From CAZBUK01 sp964495085 (GTDB lineage: Bacteria > Bacteroidota > Ignavibacteria > T3Sed10-11): a DNA stretch of 17,291 bases. Under the pieces are notes generated by a model, which was given only the letters and a program-made list of their open reading frames with translations, did no database searches and had not been told where the DNA came from. A program made the translations under genes and the position numbers. Shown in pieces: positions 7,906 through 15,379 of the stretch. Location: NCBI GenBank assembly GCA_964495085.1, contig CAZBUK010000078.1, forward strand, positions 1 to 17,291. Reading direction: 5' to 3'. The first letter of the stretch is position 1, and each line of letters starts with the position of its first letter.

Positions 7906-8505
7906 TCAGCCGTTGACCGTTTCAGTTTTCTTGAGTTTGAAATGCAGATTGTTGAGAAGATTCTGCGATTGGTACATACTGACATCCTTGACCGAATTGT
8001 GTATCCGCTGAAGCAGTGCATCGATATGGTCGAGTTTCTTCGTCAGCTCGTAGTCATCCGCGAACCGCTTCCGGATATCCTCGGTATACGATGCGATGAC
8101 GGTGAGCGGATTATTGATGCGGTCCTCGATCTGATCTACCAGCGAGAGCAGCACCGAGGAAGCGATACGCGCCCGTTCCACCTCGGAAATTACCGAATCC
8201 GATTGCTCTTTCTGCATCCGCGATTCGTTCCGAAAATTCTGGCTCCGGATGAGAATATACGCGACGGTCCAGAGAAAAAAGAGCGAGTCATATTGAAATA
8301 TGTAATCGACGAAACCGACCGACTCCGCTTCGGCTCTCCGGAAAATAAAAATGGTGGAGATCAGGTAATAACCGTATATCGCGAATGCCGCGAACAGCGC
8401 CGGGTATTTAAGTATCACCCGCTTTATCTTTTCAAAGAAGCGGCCTTTCAAGTTACCGGTCTGTTCCCTGCCGGCTGCGTATTCGTTTGAATCGGTTTGG
8501 GGCAT
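7906..8505 (-). CDS. Two-span membrane protein with degenerate DHp-like domain, no kinase domain
   Basis: This 199-aa protein has no name I recognise. It has a polar N-terminus, two hydrophobic spans (about 33-55 and 67-86), a charged linker likely to be coiled coil (about 92-118), and a helical region (119-178) that resembles a histidine-kinase DHp. The stretch DRINNPLTVI matches the usual HEINNPLxxI H box, but D128 occupies the histidine position. There is no ATPase domain. The start at ATG 8503-8505 is preferred because GGAG lies 9 nt upstream and the upstream kinase stops at 8510, leaving 4 nt. An in-frame ATG at 8541 would add 12 residues and overlap that kinase. Placement between two hybrid kinases suggests a partner that dimerises with, scaffolds or inhibits them at the membrane. 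This role is inference. A decayed kinase is the main alternative, but the intact frame and tight spacing argue against simple decay. Confidence 0.8.
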   Translation of the reverse strand: MPQTDSNEYAAGREQTGNLKGRFFEKIKRVILKYPALFAAFAIYGYYLISTIFIFRRAEAESVGFVDYIFQYDSLFFLWTVAYILIRSQNFRNESRMQKEQSDSVISEVERARIASSVLLSLVDQIEDRINNPLTVIASYTEDIRKRFADDYELTKKLDHIDALLQRIHNSVKDVSMYQSQNLLNNLHFKLKKTETVNG

Positions 8506-8509
8506 TGAT

Positions 8510-11500
8510 TCAGACTCCGTTCTTCCGCGCGTCGAGCACATCGCGCACCGTTCTTAAGATTTCCGTCGCCTTATACGGCTTATAGATAAACGCTCCGGCG
8601 CCGAGTTCGAACAGATCCCGCTTCAGTTCTTCGTCGAGATAGCCGCTGGCAAGAATGATGCCTGGCTTCGGATTGATCTGTCTCATCTTCAGGAAGAGCG
8701 CCTGTCCGGGTAGCTTGGGGAGCCCCATATCGAGTACTACGCCGCAAAGTTCGTCTTTATGTTCGCGATAGATCTGGAGACCCTCTTCACCGTCGGATGC
8801 TGTTATCACCGTATATCCTTTTCCCGATAAAACCTCTGCGAGAAGAGTCTGCAGAACTTTTTCATCCTCGACGACGAGGATCTTTTCGGTGCCTCCCACA
8901 ATCTGCTGCGTGTTCTCAGTGGAAATCGGCCGTTGCGCCGTCCCGGTGACGGGCAGATAGACGGTAAAGGTCGTCCCTTTTCCAGGTTCCGATTCGCATT
9001 GTATTGTCCCTTTATGCACCTGCACGATGCCGTACACGACCGAAAGACCAAGTCCCGTGCCGCGATCTTTTGCCTTCGTCGTAAAGAACGGATCGAATAT
9101 GCGCTGCCGAATATCTTCGGGTATTCCGGTGCCGTTATCAGATATAGCAATGCGTACGAAGCGTTTCTCCTGATTTTCGGCGATGAGAACCCCATCCGTA
9201 TTCATGTCGACGGTTATGTTCAGGATCCCGTTATTATTAAAGGATGATGCATCGAGAATTGCATCTCTCGCGTTGAGGCATAGATTGAGAAGCATCTGAT
9301 AGAGCTGACCATGATCTCCCATAACCATCGGGAGGTCGTCGTCGATCACCGTCTGGATCGCTATATTTTTCTCGATTGTGTGGAGAAGTACGTTCGAAAG
9401 ATCTTTGATGACGTCGTTTATCGCAATCGGATTCAGCTTCACCTCGCTGGACTGGGCAAATGTCAGCAGTCTCCTGGCAACGTCCGCGCCGCGCGATACC
9501 GCATTCTCGCCCATTTCGACGTAGCGTATGAGATCGTTGTCCGAATCCCGGACCTTCGTTCGCAGCGATGACAGGCTTACCTGAATAATTCCGAGGACGT
9601 TGTTGAAGTCGTGTGCGATTCCACCCGCAAGCTGGCCGAGACTCTCCATCTTCTGCGTCTGCCGGAGCTGATCCTCGAGCCGTTTCTGAGCGGTCACATC
9701 CCGGAGAAACCCGCGGAACATCGTTCTTCCCGTTTTCCTGTCGGGAACGGCGGACGAGGTTATATGCACGGTGATCACGGCGCCGTCGCGGCGTTTCAAT
9801 TGCGCCTCGAAATCCTTCACGAAACCTTTATCCTTGATCTCTTTCCGGTACTCGTCCCGGCGTTCGGGATCGACGTAAAGATCTTTGCCGATATCGAGAT
9901 TCAGTAGTTCCTCTTTCGAGTTGTAGCCGAGTAAATTGATTCCGGCCGGATTGATATCCACAAGCCGGCCCTCTTCCGTAGTCGAAAAGATCGTGTCTTT
10001 CATATCTTCGAACAGCGACCGAAACTTTTCCTCCGAATCCTTGATCTGTTCGAAAAGCCGGGCGTTCTCGATCGCGAACGCGGCCTGCTTGGCAAATTCT
10101 TCGGTGAGATGGATGTCGTCGGGGTCTATTGTCCTTTCCCCCTCGATCGTATCTAGGTTGATCACACCCAGCACTTCCCCTTTTAATTTCATAGGTATCG
10201 TCAACAGGGAATAAATTTGCTCTCCGTTAAAATGCTTGAAACGGGGATCCTGCGGTATGTTGTCCGAATATATAATTTCTCCGGATGCTGCGACTCTGCC
10301 TGCGATTCCTTCCCCGATCCGCAGTCTCGTCCGCAGTACCGCCTCATCGGATAATCCCCGTGCGGCACGGATGAAAAGCTCATTCTTTTCGGAATCGATC
10401 AGCATGAGCGATCCATGCTTTGCTCGGGTGAGCGCAAGCATCTTATCGAGGATGAGAGTCAGAATATCGTCCAGATCCGCGACGGAGTTGAGCGCCGATG
10501 AAACATCGGCAAGCGCTTCGTTAAAGACGAGCTTTCGTTGAAGCTCTTCGAAAAGACGCGCGTTATCCAGTGCGACGATTGCCTGATTCGCTATGCCTGT
10601 CGCCGCTCTGCGATCCTCGTCCGTAAACGTATGATCCGGAGAAGTGCTGTTCAAAACAATTCCTCCGATCAGCCGCCCGTTCTTCATGAACGGAATGATA
10701 AGAACGGATTTGAGATCCAATGCCCGGATGTATCTTTCCGGGATCAATCCGCTGAGCGCTACATCGTTTATGATCAGGGGCATCGGATCCCGGAGTACGG
10801 CCCCGATGGCCGGAACCTCCGTAAACCCGATCCTTTCCCTCCTTAAATAGTCGACGTCTTCCGGGCTCGGACTGATCACGACGATCGGCTCGAGCACGTC
10901 TTCGGAATCTCTCGCCATATACACGGCGCACCGGTCGACTTTGATGAGGCCGAGCGCCTGCTCCGCAAGATTCCTGAAAGTCTGTTCCACTTCGCGCGCT
11001 TCGCTCACGGTAAGCGCGGTCTCGAGCAGCGCGGAGTTGATCGATTCCCGCTGCCGGACTTCCTTGTACAGGAGCGCATTATCCAGAGCGACGGTCATAT
11101 AGCCGCTCAGGAGCTGGATGTGCTCAAACTCCCCGTTGAGGAAACCGGAGCTTTTCCGGTTCACGATGAACATTCCGAGCGTCCGGTCCTTGGTCTGCAT
11201 CGGGATCGCGACTACGTTTCCGGCGCCGTTCCGGCTGTTGAGGAGAGCGGCATTCCCCGCAGCGACAAGCTCATGCATTTTTTGAAGGTTCGCAGGGAGC
11301 CCTTCGTCTCCCAGATGATTCAACGCTCCGTTCCTGTCGATGAGATACCCGGCTCCGAGCGCGCCAGAGAGCTTCCGTTCCCAGACAAGGTAGGCGGAAT
11401 CGAATTCCGTCAGATCCTTCAGGACAGATGCGCTGTGCCGGATGATCTGCTGTACGTCGAAGCTCGAGAAAATCGACCGCGAAACGTCGAGCAGACGTTT

Positions 11501-12838
11501 TCGCTGTCCGGCAGAGCGGTTTAATTCGGTCTCGCGCCTCTTTCGTTCGAGCGCGTTGGTTATGATCTCTCCGGTAATGGAGAGAAGCGTGACGTGATCG
11601 AGCGACCAGTTTCTCGTCTCGGTTATCGTATCGAACCCGAGGAAGCCGATGAGCTCTTTTTGAATGCGCAGAGGAACCGCAAGCACGGATTTTACGCACA
11701 TCGATTCCAGGAGTTTCTTCTCCTGCGATGCAAGGCCGGGCAGCAGGGATACGTCGGCAATGCGTATCTCCTCGAATCGTTCAAGTTTTTTCAGCCACCA
11801 TGGGATATCGTTCCCGTGAAGGTCGCCTAACTGCCTGCACGAATCGCCGAAATCGTCGGCAGCCCAGGCCTCGATATTTCTGAAGCGCGAATTCGGTTTA
11901 TCGTATAGAAATATGTACGACCGATCCACGCCGGCGAACATTCCAATGTCCTCCAATACGTTGATCAGTCCTTTATCGAGCTCGTCGAACGGAAGATTGA
12001 TGAAGTTCGTCGAAATGCCCGCCACGAGTTTTTCAAGCTCGATGCGATAGCGCAGTTCCGACTCGCTCATCTTACGCGCGGAAATATCACGGACGATCGC
12101 CTGGATAAGTTCTTCCGAACCGATCTCCAGCTTGTTCAAATTGATCTCGGCCTCGAAGACGATGCCGTTGACCTTCCGGTGCGTCCATTCGAATGTTTGG
12201 GGATATCCATCCAGCACTCTCCGGATTTTTTCGAGCGCTTTCTCACGGGAATCCCGTCCGTCGGGCTGATACTGCGGTGAAAACTCGTACGGCGTTCTGT
12301 TCAGCAGTTCAGTGCGTCTGCATCCGAATAATTTCTCGGTCGCCGGGTTGCAATCGATTATGACGTCCCCGCGGAGGAGAAATATCGCATCGTTCGCGTT
12401 GTTGAATATCGTCCGGAATTTTTGTTCGGAGTTGTTAATCCTGTCGACTGCGTCGGTCTGCTCGGTATTCTCGCGACATGTGACGACGGCATGCAGCGGT
12501 GTACCATCGTCGTCGTACTCCCAGCTTCCGGCTGCGCGGAAACAGCGGAAACTGCCTTCGCGGTGCAGCAAACGTATATCGAGCGATTGTCCGTACCCGG
12601 TCGTCTGAGAGCGTTTAAATACGGAGAGTGCAATTCTGCGATCGGACGGATGTATGAACGAAATTACCGGTCGGCCGGATAATTCATCCGCGCTGAAGCC
12701 GAGTACACTCTCGACCGACGGACTGACATAGCGCACTATTCCGTTCGGATCAACGATGCAGAATATGTCCCGCATCGTTTCGGTCAGCAGACGGAAAAAA
12801 GCGTCTTTCCGGATATCGAGTGTTTCGGTCGTGATCAT
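8510..12838 (-). CDS. Large cytoplasmic PAS/GAF hybrid histidine kinase
   Basis: This is a 1442-aa hybrid sensor kinase without membrane spans. Approximate domain order: PAS 13-125, PAS 136-255, GAF 285-430, GAF 460-588, GAF 618-762, GAF 788-928, PAS 934-1050, DHp 1063-1130, HATPase 1175-1297 and receiver 1318-1437. Key residues are H1076 in IAHDFNN, N1189, D1234-N1235-G, FDPFFTTK (1248-1255), GTGLGL (1260-1265), and receiver E1324/D1325, D1370, S1398 and K1420. From DHp to receiver it is clearly paralogous to the 1069-aa kinase two genes downstream, while the sensory halves differ. GAF domains often bind cyclic nucleotides, haem or small ligands. None shows an obvious bilin-binding cysteine motif. 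The start at ATG 12836-12838 has no clear Shine-Dalgarno site but is the first in-frame ATG before PAS1. It is the first gene of the kinase operon, with operator-like inverted repeats about 100 nt upstream. Confidence 0.94.
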   Translation of the reverse strand: MITTETLDIRKDAFFRLLTETMRDIFCIVDPNGIVRYVSPSVESVLGFSADELSGRPVISFIHPSDRRIALSVFKRSQTTGYGQSLDIRLLHREGSFRCFRAAGSWEYDDDGTPLHAVVTCRENTEQTDAVDRINNSEQKFRTIFNNANDAIFLLRGDVIIDCNPATEKLFGCRRTELLNRTPYEFSPQYQPDGRDSREKALEKIRRVLDGYPQTFEWTHRKVNGIVFEAEINLNKLEIGSEELIQAIVRDISARKMSESELRYRIELEKLVAGISTNFINLPFDELDKGLINVLEDIGMFAGVDRSYIFLYDKPNSRFRNIEAWAADDFGDSCRQLGDLHGNDIPWWLKKLERFEEIRIADVSLLPGLASQEKKLLESMCVKSVLAVPLRIQKELIGFLGFDTITETRNWSLDHVTLLSITGEIITNALERKRRETELNRSAGQRKRLLDVSRSIFSSFDVQQIIRHSASVLKDLTEFDSAYLVWERKLSGALGAGYLIDRNGALNHLGDEGLPANLQKMHELVAAGNAALLNSRNGAGNVVAIPMQTKDRTLGMFIVNRKSSGFLNGEFEHIQLLSGYMTVALDNALLYKEVRQRESINSALLETALTVSEAREVEQTFRNLAEQALGLIKVDRCAVYMARDSEDVLEPIVVISPSPEDVDYLRRERIGFTEVPAIGAVLRDPMPLIINDVALSGLIPERYIRALDLKSVLIIPFMKNGRLIGGIVLNSTSPDHTFTDEDRRAATGIANQAIVALDNARLFEELQRKLVFNEALADVSSALNSVADLDDILTLILDKMLALTRAKHGSLMLIDSEKNELFIRAARGLSDEAVLRTRLRIGEGIAGRVAASGEIIYSDNIPQDPRFKHFNGEQIYSLLTIPMKLKGEVLGVINLDTIEGERTIDPDDIHLTEEFAKQAAFAIENARLFEQIKDSEEKFRSLFEDMKDTIFSTTEEGRLVDINPAGINLLGYNSKEELLNLDIGKDLYVDPERRDEYRKEIKDKGFVKDFEAQLKRRDGAVITVHITSSAVPDRKTGRTMFRGFLRDVTAQKRLEDQLRQTQKMESLGQLAGGIAHDFNNVLGIIQVSLSSLRTKVRDSDNDLIRYVEMGENAVSRGADVARRLLTFAQSSEVKLNPIAINDVIKDLSNVLLHTIEKNIAIQTVIDDDLPMVMGDHGQLYQMLLNLCLNARDAILDASSFNNNGILNITVDMNTDGVLIAENQEKRFVRIAISDNGTGIPEDIRQRIFDPFFTTKAKDRGTGLGLSVVYGIVQVHKGTIQCESEPGKGTTFTVYLPVTGTAQRPISTENTQQIVGGTEKILVVEDEKVLQTLLAEVLSGKGYTVITASDGEEGLQIYREHKDELCGVVLDMGLPKLPGQALFLKMRQINPKPGIILASGYLDEELKRDLFELGAGAFIYKPYKATEILRTVRDVLDARKNGV

Positions 12839-13353
12839 ACCGGTGATTGGGATGTTATTTCATTTAACATAGCTCCAAATAATGGAAATTTAACCAAACC
12901 GGCTATGCTTTAAGTCACAGCGGCGGTTTCAGAACCTCCTGAGGATATATATCCTTGGATGGGAACTCACGTTGTCAACGTCACTCCATGATAATTATGG
13001 CGTTTTTGAGTTAAAATCGCTTATTTCTAAAAGTATATCCAATTCGGATGTTTTGAAAGAGGGAGCCGGCCGGTGCCGTACATCACAACCGATCCGGTCA
13101 GGGGGTACGTATCTACGCGGGAGATTAAATCTACGGTAGAGAGATTACACAGAATTATCATAGTAATTATTTCATGGAGGTTGTCATCGCTACACCTCCC
13201 GGATAGAAGTTGGTTAGCTCACGCAACCTGTGAAGGACCAACAGCTATCCCATTTCAGCACCGAAAGGAGGGAACTAAACCATGGCCCGCAATCCGCCCG
13301 ATCAGATGATTAGGGAAGGAACACAGTTGGGGCAAAATATTCACTTAATATGC
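12839..13353. other. 515-nt intergenic region upstream of the kinase operon
   Basis: There is no convincing gene here. On the kinase side (12839-13060) it holds two perfect inverted repeats, listed separately. The other half (about 13060-13300) has hairpin-forming pairs such as GGAGGT/ACCTCC around 13177-13200 and GTTGGT/ACCAAC around 13210-13243, and ends in a strong ribosome-binding site. A plus-strand frame at 13073-13309 has no recognisable content. I see no terminator for the CmcI-like gene that ends at 13354. Confidence 0.6.
12942..12981 (-). promoter_or_regulatory. Two inverted repeats upstream of the kinase operon, possible promoter/operator
   Basis: AGGATATATATCCT (12942-12955) is a perfect 14-nt palindrome. 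ACGTTG-T-CAACGT (12969-12981) is a perfect inverted repeat with a 1-nt centre. Read on the minus strand, the second contains TTGACA, a perfect -35 hexamer. The AT-rich palindrome lies about 20 nt downstream, where a -10 element could sit, although spacing to the best hexamer is longer than ideal. Placement about 100 nt before the first kinase start suits an operator-promoter region. The regulator is unknown. Confidence 0.35.
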
Positions 13354-13446
13354 TCACCGTATCTTCCGCAGATATCCATTCGGATTGAAAGTAAGCAAAT
13401 GCTTATGAAAATCCTCGTCGATCTCGAAGCCGTTATGTTCGCGTAG
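13282..13446 (+). pseudogene. Possible truncated 5' end of a lost plus-strand gene
   Basis: An excellent ribosome-binding site (AAAGGAGGG) stands 8-9 nt before ATG 13282, which opens a 54-codon frame beginning MARNPPDQMIREGTQLGQ. After about 19 codons the frame continues antisense into the 3' end of the CmcI-like gene, which is intact. The head therefore looks like the remnant of a gene whose body has been lost, preceded by a structured leader. I do not recognise the protein. A group II intron or other mobile-element ORF head is one possibility, and chance is another. Confidence 0.25.
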
Positions 13447-14079
13447 AAATTCCTCGAGTGCTTCCATCGGGCCCGGTTTGAAGTCGGGCACAACCGGATG
13501 GCCGTTCAGGTTCGAATCCTCGACGACCATGTAATATCCCGGCGATACGAACGAGTGGTACGCTCTCATCTCATTGAGCACATGCTTTTTGGAGTGATCG
13601 GAATCCAGAATCACCATGACCTTATCTCCGCTTTCGATCGATCCTCCGACTTGTCTGAGAATTTTTTCATCGAGGGAAGATCCGAGCAGGAAAGTAACCC
13701 TCGGATGTGCCGGCCGGTTCGGGCGTTCTTCCACGTCCACGGAGATGATTCTACCTTTTCCGATGATATCGCACATATGAGCCAGGAAGAGCGCACTGCC
13801 GCCGTTTGCAGTGCCGCATTCAATAATAACGTCAGGCTTCAGACGGAAGAGCATTTCCTGATAGAGCCACATATCGAGCGGACATTTGAGGGTTTTAACC
13901 CCCATCCAATGAGTATCTCCCCAGCTTTTTCCGTACTTATGCGCGTCGTAGTAAAGAATATGGAACCGGTCGACGATCTGCTTTTCCTCATCGGGGTGGA
14001 TATACAGTCTGCGGTATGCCCGGTTCCTGAAGGTCCGGAAATTTTTACTGATAAACCGTTTAAACAAATTCTGCGACAT
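13354..14079 (-). CDS. CmcI-like SAM-dependent methyltransferase (cephalosporin hydroxylase family)
   Basis: This 241-aa protein belongs to the family annotated as cephalosporin hydroxylase or rhamnosyl O-methyltransferase (CmcI fold). It has a SAM-binding Rossmann core with IIECGTANGGSALFLA at about 85-100 and an acidic loop ending in SVDVEERP (113-120). Probable metal-binding acids lie in VILDSDHSKKH (156-166) and VVEDSN (185-190), matching the Mg-binding Asp, Glu and Asp described for CmcI. Outside antibiotic clusters such enzymes usually modify glycans or small molecules, and a sugar O-methyltransferase is the likeliest role here. The substrate is unknown. The start ATG 14077-14079 has AAGGAGC 7 nt upstream. 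The N-terminal 25 residues are basic and aromatic but contain no signal peptide. No other biosynthetic genes adjoin. The ugd gene 9 kb away is the only sugar enzyme in view. Confidence 0.85.
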   Translation of the reverse strand: MSQNLFKRFISKNFRTFRNRAYRRLYIHPDEEKQIVDRFHILYYDAHKYGKSWGDTHWMGVKTLKCPLDMWLYQEMLFRLKPDVIIECGTANGGSALFLAHMCDIIGKGRIISVDVEERPNRPAHPRVTFLLGSSLDEKILRQVGGSIESGDKVMVILDSDHSKKHVLNEMRAYHSFVSPGYYMVVEDSNLNGHPVVPDFKPGPMEALEEFLREHNGFEIDEDFHKHLLTFNPNGYLRKIR

Positions 14080-14366
14080 AATAATGCTCCTTATTTTCCG
14101 GAGATGTCATTTGTGAAACATTAATGGTCTGTGGGAATCGACTCTTTGGTGAAGATATAGTTTGCTTAGCGCCTTCACAAGTGTCTGCCTGAGAAAGGCT
14201 TTGCGAATACTAACATTGTTTACATCAAAATTGATTGTGATCATCCGAAGCAGGTTCCCCACTCAAGTTACAAATGGCGGTAAAGATTCCAGGAATAAAG
14301 GAAGAGGAAACTCGGTGCACCTTACGGATTAACCTGATATAACCACAGGGCAGCCTATCGTATGAC
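14080..14366. other. Intergenic region between CmcI-like gene and repeat copy 1
   Basis: No gene is supported in these 287 bases. They should hold the promoter of the CmcI-like gene near 14100-14150 on the minus strand, but I cannot pick convincing -35 and -10 boxes. Short frames on either strand lack family features and ribosome-binding sites. Confidence 0.5.
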
Positions 14367-14530
14367 GCACTCGGCAACAATGGAGCCCCGCCCATACAGG
14401 ATTTCATCGCCGCCACCAGAATAAATTACTCGTTGAGGAACTCAGTAGTTACTATAGTGCAAGGTGGGGTTTGGGCAATCCTAACCAATAATGCTTTGAT
14501 AGCGGGTGAGCCGTTGCTGCAAAAAGATAT
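14367..14530. repeat. Repeat copy 1 with conserved ends, downstream of hicA
   Basis: The left end GCACTCGGCAACAATGGAGC (14367-14386) and following CCCGCC match copy 2 at 15108 with two mismatches. The right end GTGAGCCGTTGCTGC plus AAAAAGATAT (about 14506-14530) matches copy 2 near 15264-15287 with two mismatches. The roughly 115 bases between are unrelated in the two copies. The ends are partly inverted relative to each other (GCAACAAYGG against CCGTTGYTGC), as in a short MITE-like or hairpin-ended element. Both copies have the same orientation and bracket hicBA. Confidence 0.7.
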
Positions 14531-14565
14531 GTGAATTGCGCTCTAAGAGTACTGCAGATATATAT

Positions 14566-14793
14566 TCAATAATCGATTTCAAACTCTTTGATAGGAACCT
14601 GTGATTGGCGGATAATTGATCTTAAAGTTCCTCGTTTAACCTCTTTATGATTAGGCACTGGTACGGTTATTGTTGAAGAACCGATCTTTTTTTGCATTAT
14701 TATGTGGCTACCTCGTTGTCGGACATTCTGGAATCCATGCCTCGATAGTATATCACAGACTTCCTTTCCAGATAATACTCGAAGTTTAACCAA
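14566..14793 (-). CDS. hicA: HicA toxin (mRNA interferase)
   Basis: This is a HicA-type toxin, a small double-stranded-RNA-binding-fold ribonuclease that cleaves mRNA when free of HicB. The family pattern is clear: VLSGKEVCDILSRHGF, then RQRGSHIIM with the catalytic histidine (H30 in the 75-aa form), then TVPVPNHKEVKRGTLRSIIRQ. I chose the TTG at 14791-14793, which gives the usual family N-terminus (VKLRVLSGKE). It has GAGGT 5 nt upstream inside hicB and overlaps the hicB stop by 8 nt, so it would be translationally coupled. In-frame ATGs at 14826 and 14868 would give 86 and 100 aa, adding a tail atypical for the family. The gene follows hicB, so the order is antitoxin first. It lies in an AT-rich module bracketed by repeats. 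Confidence 0.88.
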   Translation of the reverse strand: MVKLRVLSGKEVCDILSRHGFQNVRQRGSHIIMQKKIGSSTITVPVPNHKEVKRGTLRSIIRQSQVPIKEFEIDY

Positions 14794-15013
14794 CGGCGAC
14801 CTCGACCCGGGTAACGAATATTTCATCGTGAAGTCGTTCGCGGATTTCTTCTTTTGATGCGGTCTCAAAAAATAATTCTAAAGCTTCCTGGAGATTCTTC
14901 CGCGCTTCTTCCACAGAACTGCCCTGGCTGGCAATATCAAGCTCGGGGCACAAGGATACATACATATCCTCATCCTTTTCTATTACTGCGGTAAATTGAT
15001 GTAATTTTTGCAT
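14786..15013 (-). CDS. hicB: HicB antitoxin
   Basis: This 75-aa HicB antitoxin has the partial RNase-H-like fold that neutralises HicA by direct binding. The signature is FTAVIEKDEDMYVSLCPELD at residues 7-26, then ASQGSSVEEARKNLQEALELFFE at about 28-50 (positions only; key parts SQGSSVEEA and EALELFFE). It ends shortly after, so the C-terminal DNA-binding domain of longer HicB proteins is missing. Autoregulation by this protein alone is therefore less certain. The start ATG 15011-15013 is preceded by an AGGAAGGA site about 10 nt upstream. The stop overlaps the hicA start region. Confidence 0.92.
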   Translation of the reverse strand: MQKLHQFTAVIEKDEDMYVSLCPELDIASQGSSVEEARKNLQEALELFFETASKEEIRERLHDEIFVTRVEVAVG

Positions 15014-15050
15014 ATATTGATCATCCTTCCTCTATAGGTTCCTGCCATCT

Positions 15051-15079
15051 ATCTTAACAAATTCCTTTATTGAAAACAA
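15051..15079 (-). promoter_or_regulatory. Possible promoter of hicBA
   Basis: On the minus strand TTGTTT (15074-15079) and TAAGAT (15051-15056) are separated by 17 nt and lie about 40 nt upstream of the hicB start. Each box matches only part of the sigma-70 consensus, so this is a suggestion based on position and spacing. Confidence 0.35.
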
Positions 15080-15107
15080 TGTATCATTCAATTTTGTGGC
15101 GCAAGAA

Positions 15108-15287
15108 GCACTCAGCAACAACGGAGCCCCGCCGCCGTTTAGTTTATCTTACACTCGTCAGAAAGCACCGTCCGATGATTACCCCGCACCGCCCGAAAAA
15201 TCCCGATAGATATCGGGATGGCTGGTTTGAGCGAACACGACAACTAAAGACTATAATAAACTTGTGAGCCGTTGTTGCAAGAAGATA
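15108..15287. repeat. Repeat copy 2 with conserved ends, upstream of hicB
   Basis: It has the same conserved ends as copy 1: GCACTCAGCAACAACGGAGC (15108-15127) and GTGAGCCGTTGTTGC with trailing AAGAAGATAT (15264-15287). The inverted core GCAACAACGG/CCGTTGTTGC is perfect in this copy (15115-15124 and 15269-15278). The middle contains a separate 9+2+9 palindrome. It ends 92 nt before the IS110 transposase start, so it could also be part of that element's left end. Confidence 0.7.
15200..15219. repeat. Perfect 20-nt palindrome inside repeat copy 2
   Basis: ATCCCGATA-GA-TATCGGGAT (15200-15219) is a perfect inverted repeat with a 2-nt centre. Copy 1 has no counterpart. The CCCGATA..TATCGGG type of palindrome is a common dispersed repeat in some bacterial groups, so it may be an independent insertion. 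No T-tract follows, so it is not an evident terminator. Confidence 0.6.
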
Positions 15288-15319
15288 TTTTATAAAAGGT
15301 CTCCCATGAGTCATCTAAA

Positions 15320-15347
15320 TTGTGTATGATATATTCGCCAATATAAT
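15320..15347 (+). promoter_or_regulatory. Possible promoter of the IS110 transposase fragment
   Basis: TTGTGT (15320-15325) and a perfect TATAAT (15342-15347) are separated by 16 nt, about 33 nt before the transposase ATG. The -35 box is weak and the -10 box is consensus. Confidence 0.4.
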
Positions 15348-15379
15348 CCATTCACAATAAACAACTCACAGGAGAATCT

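Noticed and set aside
10000..12000. Phytochrome-type bilin-binding GAF domain in the 1442-aa kinase
   Set aside because: None of the four GAF domains shows a convincing Cys-His or DIP/PRxSF chromophore motif, and no PHY domain follows.
14367..15287. Integron attC sites flanking hicBA
   Set aside because: The conserved-ends and variable-middle layout fits, but the RYYYAAC and GTTRRRY core sites are not found at the right places, and no integrase is visible.
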